Shown piece after piece: positions 35,214 through 46,600 of a DNA stretch of 64,000 nt. The translations under genes and the position numbers were made by a program. The notes beneath the pieces are model-generated. The model was not told the DNA's origin. It ran no database searches and was given only the letters and a program-made list of their open reading frames with translations. The stretch lies in the NCBI GenBank assembly GCA_025345505.1, contig JANVCC010000018.1:60602232-60666231 (forward strand). Reading direction: 5' to 3'. The DNA comes from Todiramphus chloris collaris. Lineage: Eukaryota > Chordata > Aves > Coraciiformes > Alcedinidae. Numbering within the stretch: the stretch's first letter is position 1; the number at the start of each line of letters is the position of its first letter.

Positions 35214-37865
35214 TCTTTGTTTTCTTTTGCTTCCACGTGCAGCAGTGCTTTCATTCTTCATCTTATTTTCTTCCCCTCATCCAGCTGAGAGGAGGGGGAG
35301 GAAGTGATAGAGTGGGCACCTGGCATCCAGCCAAGGTCAAACCACCACACCTGTTTATTTCTATGGATTAGAAGTAAAGGGGGGTAACTTTTAAGAAAGC
35401 TTAAACCTTCAGTGAGTTTCCCGGCACTCCAAACTCTCTGTTCCTCACGAACGAGTGTCCCCATGAACAGCAACAGGTTTTGGGGGTTTTTTAAATTTTT
35501 TTTATTTTACCAAATCTCCATTCAGCTTACTCTTTGAATTATAATTAAAGGATCCTAACAGCTTTTATCCAGCTCATCCGTGAAGTAGATCTGAATCAGA
35601 CTCCGGAGTTATCTATCTGCCTTCACTGTGGACGGAGATGCCAATTAGTTGTCAGCCTTGATTATTTGCCCAGACACAGTTAGGAAGAATCAAGGTCAAC
35701 TCGTATGTCTTTTAGGAAACATACACACTATACTTGTGTCCAGCTGTTAAACAGAAACTGTCAGTTTGCCATTTTTTTCCTTCTTTTCAGTTGAAGGAGC
35801 CAAGCAGCCATAACTACAACAGTGTAACAGGAAAAAACAAGAACATTTAAATCTTTGCTCTTGTTCCACATTTCCTGTTCATTTTTGGTGTGCTTATTTC
35901 CAAACTATTACCAAAAATTTCTCAAAGCTTCCAACAGCACGGTCATAACAGTTCAGAAAGCAAGGTACATTCAAGGTTGGCAGATGCTAACTCTTTTTTT
36001 CATAACTCTCTACAAATAAAAGCTATGACTCCCCACATACTGATTTTTCACAAAGATTCCATAATAAGCAGCAACATATCCAAATTCTGATTATTTCCCC
36101 TGTAATCTACTGCCAGCTCCTCTTCATTTGTGGTCTTCAGATTCACACCTTTAACACGTTCCAAATACTGGTACTAAAATCCTATAGATGTAAGAGTCTT
36201 TGACAGTCTTCTTTGATCTCTCTAGATCCTTCATCTGACTTCTCATCATTAAATATTTCTTTCCGCTCAACTTCATGATCCTCCTCATGACTCCTGATTT
36301 TCATGCTCTTTGTTATGTCTGCCTCTTCCCAAACAACTTTGCTGAGCTTTTCCTAATACTTTTGTCCCGTGTATTTTTTTTCTTCTCTGTCCATAATTGC
36401 TACTAACATTCCTTTCTGATGGACATATTGTCATCATCAGTCTTGAACATCCTCTTCTCTTAAGAAGTCTAGAAACGATAGCTCTACCCCTAAAAAATTT
36501 CTGATGGATCAAACAAGTTAAAGCTAGAAAGAACAGACATTCTTGGGGTTGAGGCTGGTGTCAACAGAGCACACAGAGGAGCAGAAGAAACTAGTGTTCA
36601 ATTTTTTCCATTCTTTGAATGTTATGTGTGCGCTATCAGGTTTCTGAGTTAATGATTTAACTTCTGTCAGTAAATGTCTTATTAATGATAGTAATAACAA
36701 TCCTAGTCATCATCCCTGTCATGTTAGTTTCAAATATCAGTCTTCATAATTTCACATGAAGAAAGTCTCAGACTGAAAACAGGCAGCACCATATAGGGCA
36801 GCAAAAAGCCAATGCTTTGCCATTCCTTCCTTCCTGTTCATGGAACAGTCATTCTGCAGAACATCTCATCCTAACAGCCTGATGTGAGGGGATACAGCGT
36901 CTTGTATACCATTTTAATTGACTGGAAAGTGTTTTCTCATTCTCAAGTCTTTGAATTCCAGCTTTTCCAAACAAAGTAGTCTCAGCAGTGTCCTATTGGT
37001 TATTTCTTCTTTGTTTTGTTTGAAAGGCTCGTTCACTTGACAATGAGTTATATAACGTTCTAGTAATTAGCTGCAGAACTCTCATCAAATGATAAATTCC
37101 TTGTGATCAAAATCACATTAGGTAAATAAATACCAAATAATTGATAAACAAAGGCTACTATGGGAGTTTGTTGTATGAAGAAAACAAAAGTACTGTGTCC
37201 TCAAGAGCTTACCCAAACAATGGAAAAGCAGCAGAGGCAGAAAAACAGCAATAAGAGCAGTATTAGTACGCTCTTAAAAGGCAACAGAAATTAAAACTAG
37301 AGAGGCCTGAGGAGCTATCCAGAGTATGGGATGGGAACAGAATTATTTGAATCATTCAAATACTTCTGAATCTGGAGATTACCCGATCATTCCTCAACAC
37401 TATTTAAATGCACTGAGAAATAGTAGGCTAGATTTTAATTTAGTGGAAAAAAAAAAAAAAAAAGCTCTGCTGAGTCGGTCTCCTTCAGTAGGGTAGTACT
37501 CGTTTACACCAGATGAGAAACTGTGCTACCCATTAAAGACTCGTGCTTGGTACTATTTTCTAGCTTTACAACAAAACATTAGAGAACATTGCTTGCCCTA
37601 TTTATCCAGATTAGGAAAAAAAAAAAAATCTGAATCCATTTTTTCTTTAAATTTTGTATAAACTCCCTGCAGGCAGTTTGGATGGAGAGGGGGCAGGGGG
37701 GGAGGAACACAACACACTTTTTGCAGGATGACAAGCAATTTGGTTCTTCTATATTTTGACAAGAAGAAAATAAATATGAAACTTAGAGGATAAAATTTTC
37801 TCAGCTAGAGTCAAATTCCACTGGACCATGACATAGCTTTAAATTATCCTTTTGGGGATTCATAA

Positions 37866-37903
37866 ATCTTTGGTTAATTTGAGCAAAGATCCCCTTTAGG
37901 GGG
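37866..37903. repeat. Adjacent small hairpins in an A+T-rich context
   Basis: ATCTTTG (37866-37872) pairs with CAAAGAT (37884-37890) around an 11-nt loop. Directly after it, CCCC-TTTA-GGGG forms a second palindrome. An upstream GGGGAT (37854-37859) can also pair with ATCCCC (37889-37894). Confidence 0.6.
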
Positions 37904-40900
37904 ATAATACTCCTAATGGAATTGACAAAACAAGTGGAAAATGTCTTTTTCTGTAAGATTCACACAATTCCTGATGCAGGAGGAATGAAGACATGACTGA
38001 GAGCTCAAGGAAAGCAATTCTTTTGAGGTTTCCTAAGAACTGGAAGCTGGGATAATCATCTTAGTCTTCAAACAGTGAGCATTTAATTGGACCATCCATG
38101 TCCTGGTTTTTAGAAGCAGGGCATGCTATGCTAACTCTAAGCCACATTTATTGAAGACAGCTCAGGATGGCATCCAAATTACTCTGTGGTTTACTTCTGT
38201 TGTCATATGGAAAAAATAAAAGCAGAAGGATTCATTGTCCAAAAGCCATTTTTTAAATCTGAATGTGGTAAAAATGAATATACATAAACACAAACAATAG
38301 AGGAGCAGCAGGTAATAAAAAGGGCTTTCAGTGAAATATTACTCCTCTTATTGCACAAAGGTTTCATATTATCCATGTAAAAACAAATGGCTATGCTTTC
38401 AATATAAGGATATTTTCTCTTTGGAAAGTGCTAGTCAGAAGACTTCAGCTCCACCTCTGAAGCAACATCCCTAGTTATGAATCAAATAAAATATTGACAA
38501 ATTTATTTCTATGATTATATGTCAGTCCTACAATAATAAGCACAAGACAAAGCAGCTCAGTATCCTGAATGGTAGTTTCAGGAATCCTCTACTTCTGGGC
38601 ATTTAGAGAAGGAGGGTTGTAATTTTTCAGAGAAAAAAGAACATTTCTTTAAGGTGCAAATGTAAAGAACTTGCTTAGTTTTAGAGACAGATAAACTCAG
38701 CAGCTGGGATGGACTGTGCCTTTCAGTACATCTGTGACCTTCACCAGGTTAATCAGCATGAAAGCGTGTCCAAAATCTTGATATTTGTAAACATCCTGAT
38801 TTTGTTCATAAATCAGTCAGTGCGTAGATAACACTTTTTCTTATTATCTTCAGGATTCAAGAATAAAATTCAAATTCCTTGAATTATGTCTTCTAAACAC
38901 AAAATAGATTTTTGTCTATCTTCTTTCAAAGTACAACCACAGGTTGTCAGCATGCTATACCTTTCCTCTTATTGGAGTACGATATTGAAAACTACAAAGC
39001 ACTTTCAAACAATATTGCATTTAAAAACAAAATCCCAGGGCAGAAAGGACATACTCAGAGTTAATACAGACAAAGCATTCTTGACACCACTTCATTTTTC
39101 CAGCCAGTGCGCACACTGTCTGCATGTCAATAGTCTTACACAGCAAACTGTGTCTGCACTGAATGAGTCTCTAGGATAGCTCTCAGATTTGTTGGAATGA
39201 TCAATCAGGAACTTTTTGCTCCTAGGTCACTAATTACGTACCAGCCTTATGATAATAATGACTAAACTTTTTTACCTCTTGTTTTAATATCATACATAAA
39301 TAGGGCAGTGGTTTCAGTTCTGTTGCCAGCAGCCACAATACAGAATGTATTTGCACAGATGCAAGCAAGTAGTTTGCTTGTTTGTTGTGTTTAAAGCCTC
39401 CAAGTAGAGAAGGATGGAAAGGACTTAACAAAGAAACACCCTTGACAGACAGAAGTGTGGTATTTGCTAATCATGACTGCAAGATGCATGGGTGATCTTC
39501 AGGACTATCCATAGGCCTAAGTAGTTGTCCCACACACTGTAATGTCAGGGCAAGAAGTTGGATTCTAATTTCCTTATACTAGGAAAATCAGGCTTCTACT
39601 GTATTGGTCCTGGTCTACACTCACCGTCTCCCATCCCAGTGTCCTCTGGTGGCCCATGCTAAGCCCAGTTCTTCAGGGATGTTCCCCCTCATCTTCTGTC
39701 TAAAATCCCCCTTCTACAGTTTCAGCTCAGCCCCATCTCTTCCTCTTTGAGGAAGCAAGAGCTTTGCCTCCATTTGAAGAAGCCCTGGGCTGGCTGCAGG
39801 AGCCTTGAGCTGCTCCTGCCCCAGTTAAATGCTCACCCACTCTGTTCTGTGAATCTGTCACACCACACAAGCATGGCCAAGTCTTGTCAGCTATCAGGCA
39901 TCATCGCCTTATGTCTGGCTGTGGGATGTCCTCTGCCAGTCCCTTTTCAAGGTTTTCATTGCAAGGGTTCATAAAGTATTCTAAGATGATAGGTTGCAGT
40001 GACAAACATTAATATTAAATCCCATGCCTACATACAACTGTAAAGGAAACTTCTGATCATGACTGTAAATGTATTTATAAATTCAATTTTAAATCCCTTC
40101 AGCATTTCTTCTGGGATGAATTTTTTAAATAAAGATTAAATTGCTAGAAAGTTTTCTTCTGAAGACTTGACCTTGAAAAGAAATTCAAACCCTTACATGT
40201 CTAGACTATGCAGTGGAACCAGATCCTTTCTCAGCAATTTGCTAACTCCAGCATTTCTCAGGGGACTGAAGTTGAAGATAAAGGCATCTGGTGACAAGGA
40301 GCAGTCAGACAAATGTGTACACATAGGATATTTTCTGTCTGGGGGATTTCATATTTTTCCTACGCTCCTTTGATGAAAATATGGAAATGTCAAGCTTCCA
40401 TAGCAACATGGGCTTCCCAGGACTCCAGGCCCTTTAAGAGATAAGGGCACTCAAGACCTGGCTAGGAAATAGTCATTTAAAAAAAACACAAGCTGTACCA
40501 TGAAGAAACTTACCTGCTCCAAAACTCCCACTTACGTAAAAGAAGAGAAAGAACAGGAGCTGTTTTTCAATGTCAATGCTGTTAAATCACATCTCATAAG
40601 CTTTTCATAAAAGAAATGCACTTGACTACATAACAGCTGTAGAAATTTACTTTACAGGCACTCATTAAGGCACACGGAAAGCCGTGCTCACAATTCCTCC
40701 CCAGTCACATGGAAGCTGGCTGCTCCTGCAGACACACACGTGAGGCACGAGCACTTGGCTGCAGCCTGTGGAAAGCTCTCTCGTTACACGTGAGGATGGC
40801 TTTTCCCAAATGCCAGATTTCCCCCTGGCTTTTCCTTGCTCCTACAAATGTCAATCCTACTGTTATCCACTTAAAATATTTTCATTTATTTATTAACGAC

Positions 40901-42785
40901 TGTATTGAACTACATAACTAATGCTAAACCCATCTCAGCACTAACATGAAGGAGTCTTTTGAAAGAAAATTCTCAGAGGAGCCAGGGTGTCCAGAACAGC
41001 TGCTTTAGTGCCCAGGGAGCCTTGCAGCATAAATCCTCACAGGATGCTTCATTAATTAATAAGTGGCAAGCATTTAATTGGTACCACTGGATATTCAGAA
41101 TGTAGAAATATATGTCTGAGGAAGGAGGCATCAGGGAAAGAGCTGTTTCAGGAATATTTTTCCTGTGACTGTTCCTATAACTTGTAGCCTGACACTTTTA
41201 TCAACAGAGCTCTCCCTTCCATGCAACTTTCAGAGTGCCCCCATGAGATATAGACATTTCGTGCTTACTTCAATAGATGTTATTGTTGTTCTTGGGGCTG
41301 TGGAGCAAGAAGAAACATAACCAAGCCCACCCTTGGGACTCTTCCAGAGGCCACAGGGGGCAATGGAAAAGCTGCCACTGACTTTGGACCCAAATGTTTC
41401 TTAGCCCATGCTTATGACAGGTGAGGGAAACTGTGTAAGGGCTGGAGGGTCTGCCCAAGGAAGGATTTTATCTGCTGCAAAAAGTCTGTACTAGCTAAAG
41501 GCTGTGACAGTGCTCTTATGAAGTCTTTTTATTGCCTAAGGGTAGGGTATCAGCCTCGTCAAGCACTGTTTCCAATGCATCAAGGGAGAAGGGTGAGCCC
41601 CATGGAACACAAGGACATCCCTTCCCACCCTTCCTCTTGCTAAATATGTGCATGATATAAAAGGAGACATGTACCTTCCCATCTGAAAAAAAGAAGTGAC
41701 CAGCACAAATTACGGGTTCCATGAGAGGGATTGGAAAGCCTTTAGGTAAACTCACATGTTTGAGTAAGTTTATAAAATGTTCATTGTTTCAAAATCCTTC
41801 ATTAAAGTACTTCTTCGCTTCCTCTACGAAAGAAACAATGCCGCTGAATTAAGGCAAACTCCCAAAGGACAGAGTGTGGGTGTGTGAACACAGCTGGACC
41901 TCCCCAGTCAGACTTGTGGATGCCTTTGGGGCTGGAGCCGAGGGCTGGCTCTCAGAACTGCAGATTTGAAGGTGGTGACCGAGCTGCCACCAGACCAGCA
42001 GTTGCCATGATGCTTTCTGCCAGAACAGCCAGATCTCTGTCTCTGGAATTTAAAGGTAGGAGCAGTGGAAGAGAAGATGCCTGCAAGAAGTCCCACTGCA
42101 CATAGCAGGGAAAGATCTCCCTCCCACCTCCCATGTCTCCAGGAAGACTCAAGAGGACTCAGAGCCTTTCCCTGACACTGTGCAAGTTTGTTGAATCCAA
42201 TACCTTTTCAACAACACACTGTAGCTTCAGAGATTAGATGTTTTGGTTAAAATGCTTTTCCAGAAGATTTTCAGTTAGCTCTAATTATAGTGAGAGCTTT
42301 CAAAACTCAGCAGCCTCCAGTTTATTGAGCTATTTTGCTAATCTGTCTCACACCCTCTCCTTGAAACTTTTGGGCCATAGCATCACTAACACTGATCCCC
42401 TCTTCCTCCACTGAACCCTCAAATATGAAATCTTCTCTGCAGTTTAACCCATGTGCTCATATTATTCAGGTATTTCCTTTCTTACTGTAATGCCTCAAGG
42501 TCTGTAACAGTGCTAAGCTGCTGTGACCACTGATTGCTATGATTAGCTTAAGTGTTGCTGTCCACAAATAGCATTTATGACTAAGTTCAATATATTAATG
42601 TGTATTAAGAAATATGGCACCCTTTGAGCACATATTACCACCTTTTGGAAGTTATGTCTTTGGCAGTTATTATACATACTTACAAGGGCTTGTCATCAGG
42701 CACTCAGAACATACCCTCCCTGGTTTAACTTAAGAGCAAATATTATTTTCCTCAGCAGCAGTTATTGTTCCTTAAAATGTCCTTG

Positions 42786-42790
42786 CTATT
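42786..42790. repeat. Target-site duplication, left copy
   Basis: CTATT immediately before the LTR TG; the matching copy is at 43601-43605. Confidence 0.9.
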
Positions 42791-42806
42791 TGTCCTGGTT
42801 TGAGTG

Positions 42807-42828
42807 AGAACAGAACTAATTCTGTTCT
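42807..42828. promoter_or_regulatory. Perfect 9-bp inverted repeat in LTR U3 with AGAACA/TGTTCT half-sites
   Basis: AGAACAGAA (42807-42815) and TTCTGTTCT (42820-42828) are exact reverse complements around CTAA. AGAACA and TGTTCT are the half-sites of glucocorticoid/androgen/progesterone receptor elements, but here they are 10 bp apart instead of 3, so binding as a standard dimer is uncertain. Confidence 0.5.
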
Positions 42829-43104
42829 GTAATTTTACTTTTCAGCTCAGTTCTTTTAACTAACTGCACCACCTGAGGTTAGCAGTTTGTTTTTCACAGG
42901 CAGTGTCTGCTTCTAGCAGTGATAACACCCCATGTTTAGACTTAGTACCAAGGATTGGTGTGCAGACCAAGGCCACTGCTGGGTCTTGTGTACCACATTG
43001 GGGGATGCAGAAAGTGAAAGGCGGCACCTGCAGGGAGGAGCGGACAGGACGGGTGACTCTAAACTGACCAACGAGGGATTCCAGCCCATATACATCATAT
43101 TTGG

Positions 43105-43111
43105 TATATAG
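43105..43111 (+). promoter_or_regulatory. TATA box of the solo LTR
   Basis: TATATAG lies 44 bp after the start of AAACTGACCA. The distance is 45 bp in the ERV LTR at 35033-35078, which supports the assignment by collinearity. Confidence 0.65.
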
Positions 43112-43458
43112 CTGAGGGATCTGAAGGGTCTTTGGGGCTCTTCTCCCCTCTTGGACTGATTTGCCAGCTTTGCTTGGCTTGGCTTGGGTCTTCTTTCAGT
43201 TCCTCTTCAGAGCATCCAAGGAGGCCTCTGTCCATTCTGCCTTTGATCCCGGTCTGTGTGTTCCTGAACCCAGTACCAGAATCCAGCTCCTGAACACAGC
43301 TCCTGTCTGCTGCATGGCCCAGTCTGGGACTTCCCTGGTGCCTGCTCCGCAGTGTCAGTGGTGACAGTGATGTAATTATCCTCAGGGGGGTTGGGTTCAG
43401 TACTGGTTTTGTATATATTTGTATAAATTTCATTTTTATAATTATTAATTTCATTTTC

Positions 43459-43464
43459 ATTAAA
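43459..43464 (+). promoter_or_regulatory. Poly(A) signal of the solo LTR
   Basis: ATTAAA followed by GCTGTTCTAGTTTCC, about 350 bp after the TATA box. Confidence 0.6.
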
Positions 43465-43600
43465 GCTGTTCTAGTTTCCTTTTCTAATTGCTAAGTCTCT
43501 CTCCCTTATCCCCTTTCTCTTCCCCTGTGGGGAGGGAGGGGGAGTTAACAGAGAGCATCTGTTATAGGTATAAGAGCCACCCTGACCCTAAACTGTGACA

Positions 43601-43605
43601 CTATT
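43601..43605. repeat. Target-site duplication, right copy
   Basis: CTATT immediately after the LTR CA; identical to 42786-42790. Confidence 0.9.
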
Positions 43606-46600
43606 ACACCTGTTTGTCATAAGTCGGCAGATACAATGTAATACGTCTGAAATTAATTGTCTAAATTCCTTAACCACTTCTGGACCTTGTTCAAAGGAAT
43701 ATCTTTGTCTTTACATCAACCTTATATTTGCCAGATACTTTCTGCCAGACAGACAAATTGAATCAGATTTCCTAACGCAACCTGTACATACGGCTTCTAA
43801 ATAAACACATAGACTGATACAGCCTGTTGCCTTATGCACTTAAAGGTGGAATTAACTGGATGTTAGCTGAAAAGAGAGCTTAAGCAAACCTCCCTCCAAC
43901 TCAACCTTGAATCTGATGACCATCACTCTTTAGATGAGCACAGCTCTCTCATTGAGTGAGCCTCTGAGCTCAGACACATGAAAAAATGTCCTGATCTGGG
44001 AAGTCAGGCATTTTGTGCTTATCTAAATTTTGTTACGTATAACCCACGGTTGAGGCAGGGAAGTGCCAACACTCATATTAAGACTCCAAAAAGCCCAGCT
44101 GAAAAATAAGACCATGAACAGTGGACGAAGTTAGGGCGTTGCAACCTAATTTTTGCAGAAAACCTTCACTGTAAGTGCATGCACTCTGTGTGCTGACCTT
44201 GAGCAAACCTACCACTCAAAGCTGACTCTTGCCCTCACCTGAGGGCAGCCCCTCATGCCTGCCACTCTGCTCGTGGGCATGCAAGGAGTGGGGTCCTGTT
44301 CCCATCTCAGGCAGTGAAAGGCGAAACAGGGGCTATTTCACTTCACCTAGAAGCTGAAACACTCTGTATCTGGAAGTGTAAAGCCCTTGGGTGAGAAGGT
44401 AAGCAGGTAGTTGAGAGCCAGAGTCAACAGGTCAGAGAGCATAGGGAGATTTGTGCTGTAGTTCCTGATCCCAGAAATTATTACATATTTCACATGAGAC
44501 GCTCATTAGATTACATACACACACCCCACCATCCCTCTAAAAAGACAAAACTAAAACCCAAAACATAAAACCTACTTTGCTTTTACCTTAAACTACTATT
44601 AGGAAACCTGTGCAGTAACTTTCTGTCAGGAGACCATTATAGGCCATAAGAACATCAGTTAAATGTATTTAATGGCACTATAAATAGCTTTCAAGCAAGA
44701 CAACACATGATAGATAGGCAGTAGAGGGGCAAAGTAAAAGCATGTTTTAAGGATACTGGAGATTTTTTGAAATATATGCTACTTTTTCACATAATGCAGT
44801 TCCTCACAGATCTTTCTCTAACTGCATGTTAGAGCTATTTACCAAGGTTTTATCTCTGTTCACCTTTGTGTTGCATCCTTCATATGCCACCACCTCTCAA
44901 CACCTGCTTGACAGTGTGGTGATAGGCTGCAGGTGCCAGGGCTTCAGCCTTCAGACTCTTACTGAACTCCTAAAAGCAAGGGAGAGGCTATTTTAAAAAC
45001 AGCAATTGGGCACATCAAAAAGTACATACAACAAAAAGATCTGTGCAAGTTGTTGCTGAGCAATTTTTTTCACACACTCCCTTGCCTTGCTCATGGTTTT
45101 TTGTCACACTGATATCTCATTTCCAGTAACAGCAGCTGCAGGGACTGTAGCACATGACCGGGTCACACATGCATAGCCTCCCCAGCCTGCCTAATTCCCC
45201 ATGTTTATCCCTTCTTCCAGCCTGAATATCTTTTTTTTTTTTTTCCACTGACCTATTTTTATTTTTTTTGTTAATTCAGAAAGCTCTGCATGCTTTCATT
45301 CATCTGAGGACTTACGTCAATCCTTTATCTGTGCTCAGGCTCAGCCATGCTCTGGGAGATACAGCTCTGTACACCCAGCTCTGCTCCTGGGTATACTGAT
45401 GAGATCAGTCCAGAAAGGTTTTATTCAGCTAAAAGTCCTTTAAAATAACCAGTTCCTGAATACTGAGGTTGGTGACTCTTTCCTAGAGATGCAAAGTTGA
45501 GAAGTTCCTAGAAAGTTAAACTTCACAAGATTTCAGAGATATATGGATTCTGTTGCCTTCAATGGGAAGGTTTCTGACATAAATCGTACCTACATTTTGA
45601 ATTTGACAGTGTCAAAGTTGATTTGCATATTATATTTAAGAGAAGCAGCCAAAGGGTAATTTTAAAGGGTAAATACACGGCAGTATTGACTAATTGATAA
45701 CCTCTGTCTTATTGCATTGAAGAGGAAAGAAGTTCACACTTACAGTAAGTTTTCTTAGCTACACATTTCATGAAAAAAAGGAATGAATCTGATCTCTGGC
45801 TATTATTTGCAATGCTCCTGTATTTGTAATTGATCCAAAGTCTTGGATAATTTCATGTAACAGCTTCTTTTATTTTCTAAAAGCTTTGCTACTGGGCCCA
45901 TCATTTGTTAACAGAGATGTTCAAGAAAACCCCGGAGGTGAGCTCACCTGTCAACAGCTTCTGCAGTTCTTTGAGCTAGTATTGTGAGGAATTGTGCTGT
46001 TGTCTTCTGAGATCTCTTAACAACAGGTTTTAAATTGTTCAGCTAACATTATGAATTACTTTCCTAAGATCTGACTCACCAATATTGTACATCTGTTGCT
46101 GTCATTCACCACCCAAAATAGTGTAAAGATTATGAAATATTACTGTTCTGACTGGTAACAAGCCAAGATTTATTCTGTTGGTCGTCCTTTTAAGATGTAG
46201 TCCTCTCTATTAACAAAAGCAAAATTGCTTCAGATGACATTCACTTGCCTTAAAATTCACCTGATGGCTTCTGCCGATCATACGTTACAGGTGGAAAACA
46301 CTTTGGTCCATGAGTTGAAGTGCAAGCTCACTATTTGGTGCAGGCAAATTTAAACTGGAGGCAAGCTTTTCACTGAAGTGTATAGCAAAGGAGAATCATT
46401 TTCTATACCAAAGTCATCTGCAGGTTTTGCAGAGCATTTTTTAACATCACCCCTCTCTGAGAATCAAAACAAAGGTATGCCTACACTGCAGTCACTAACC
46501 TTGCTTCTCAAATAGTAAATCAGAGAGTTCCATCCTTCCTTATCTGCTTATATCCCAACAGCCACCAAAGCTAGATAACATGACTGATAAGTAACACAAC

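Larger units (their letters stand above)
33329..35349 (+). mobile_element. ERVL-like endogenous retrovirus remnant, pol 3' part plus 3' LTR
   Basis: In + order this holds an RNase H piece, an integrase zinc finger and catalytic core, a roughly 430-bp linker with no env-like frame, a purine-rich tract, and an LTR with TATA box and poly(A) signal. Integrase followed almost directly by the LTR without env is the layout of ERVL-type (class III) elements. The whole 5' side (5' LTR, gag, protease, reverse transcriptase) is absent, and no 5' LTR is seen upstream in the window. The pol frames carry many stops, at least one frame change and internal duplications, so the element is inactive. The left boundary is set by the first recognisable RNase H codons and is approximate. 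Confidence 0.85.
34814..35349 (+). mobile_element. 3' LTR of the ERVL-like element
   Basis: About 536 bp. It starts near CTACTGGGTCTGACTGAGC after the purine tract (the canonical TG is not clear) and ends in AAACCACCACA, with the expected terminal CA. U3 contains GATAACAC (34901), AAACTGACCA (35033-35042), a TGATGTCA site (35063-35070) and the TATA box TATAAAAG (35078-35085). A poly(A) signal ATTAAA lies at 35208-35213, about 130 bp downstream of the TATA box. The U3 core is collinear with that of the solo LTR at 42791-43600. Minus-strand frames across it (up to 166 codons at 34754-35254) are antisense shadows. Confidence 0.85.
35350..42790. other. Non-coding stretch, no gene seen
   Basis: About 7.4 kb. 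It holds poly(A) runs at 37445-37463 and about 37616-37628, a cluster of small palindromes at 37854-37903, and a CTCF-like site at 39639-39652. A G+C-richer patch at 41880-42110 has an open frame ending near AAAGGTAGGAG, which resembles a splice donor, but no partner acceptor or domain is evident. No transposon is recognisable, though ancient ones may be hidden. Confidence 0.45.
42791..43600 (+). mobile_element. Solo LTR of an ERVL-like element with 5-bp target-site duplication
   Basis: 810 bp, bounded by TGTCCTGGTTTGAG at the left and AAACTGTGACA at the right, so it has the TG...CA ends with imperfect terminal inverted symmetry. The flanks are identical 5-mers, CTATT at 42786-42790 and at 43601-43605. 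A 5-bp duplication is usual for ERVL-type integrase. U3 holds GATAACAC (42921), AAACTGACCA (43061-43070) and the TATA box TATATAG (43105-43111). ATTAAA lies at 43459-43464. No pol or gag sequence adjoins it, so it is a solo LTR left by recombination between the two LTRs of a former provirus. Frames inside it on either strand (up to 121 codons) are not genes. Confidence 0.93.

Noticed and set aside
34754-35254. 166-codon minus-strand frame
   Set aside because: Antisense across the ERV LTR, whose sense features (TATA box, poly(A) signal, terminal CA) explain the sequence.
41884-42105. Possible exon with a GTAGGA donor
   Set aside because: No acceptor, domain or neighbouring exon; a single donor-like word in G+C-richer DNA is weak.
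43095-43460. 121-codon minus-strand frame
   Set aside because: Lies inside the solo LTR, antisense to its transcribed part; no domain.
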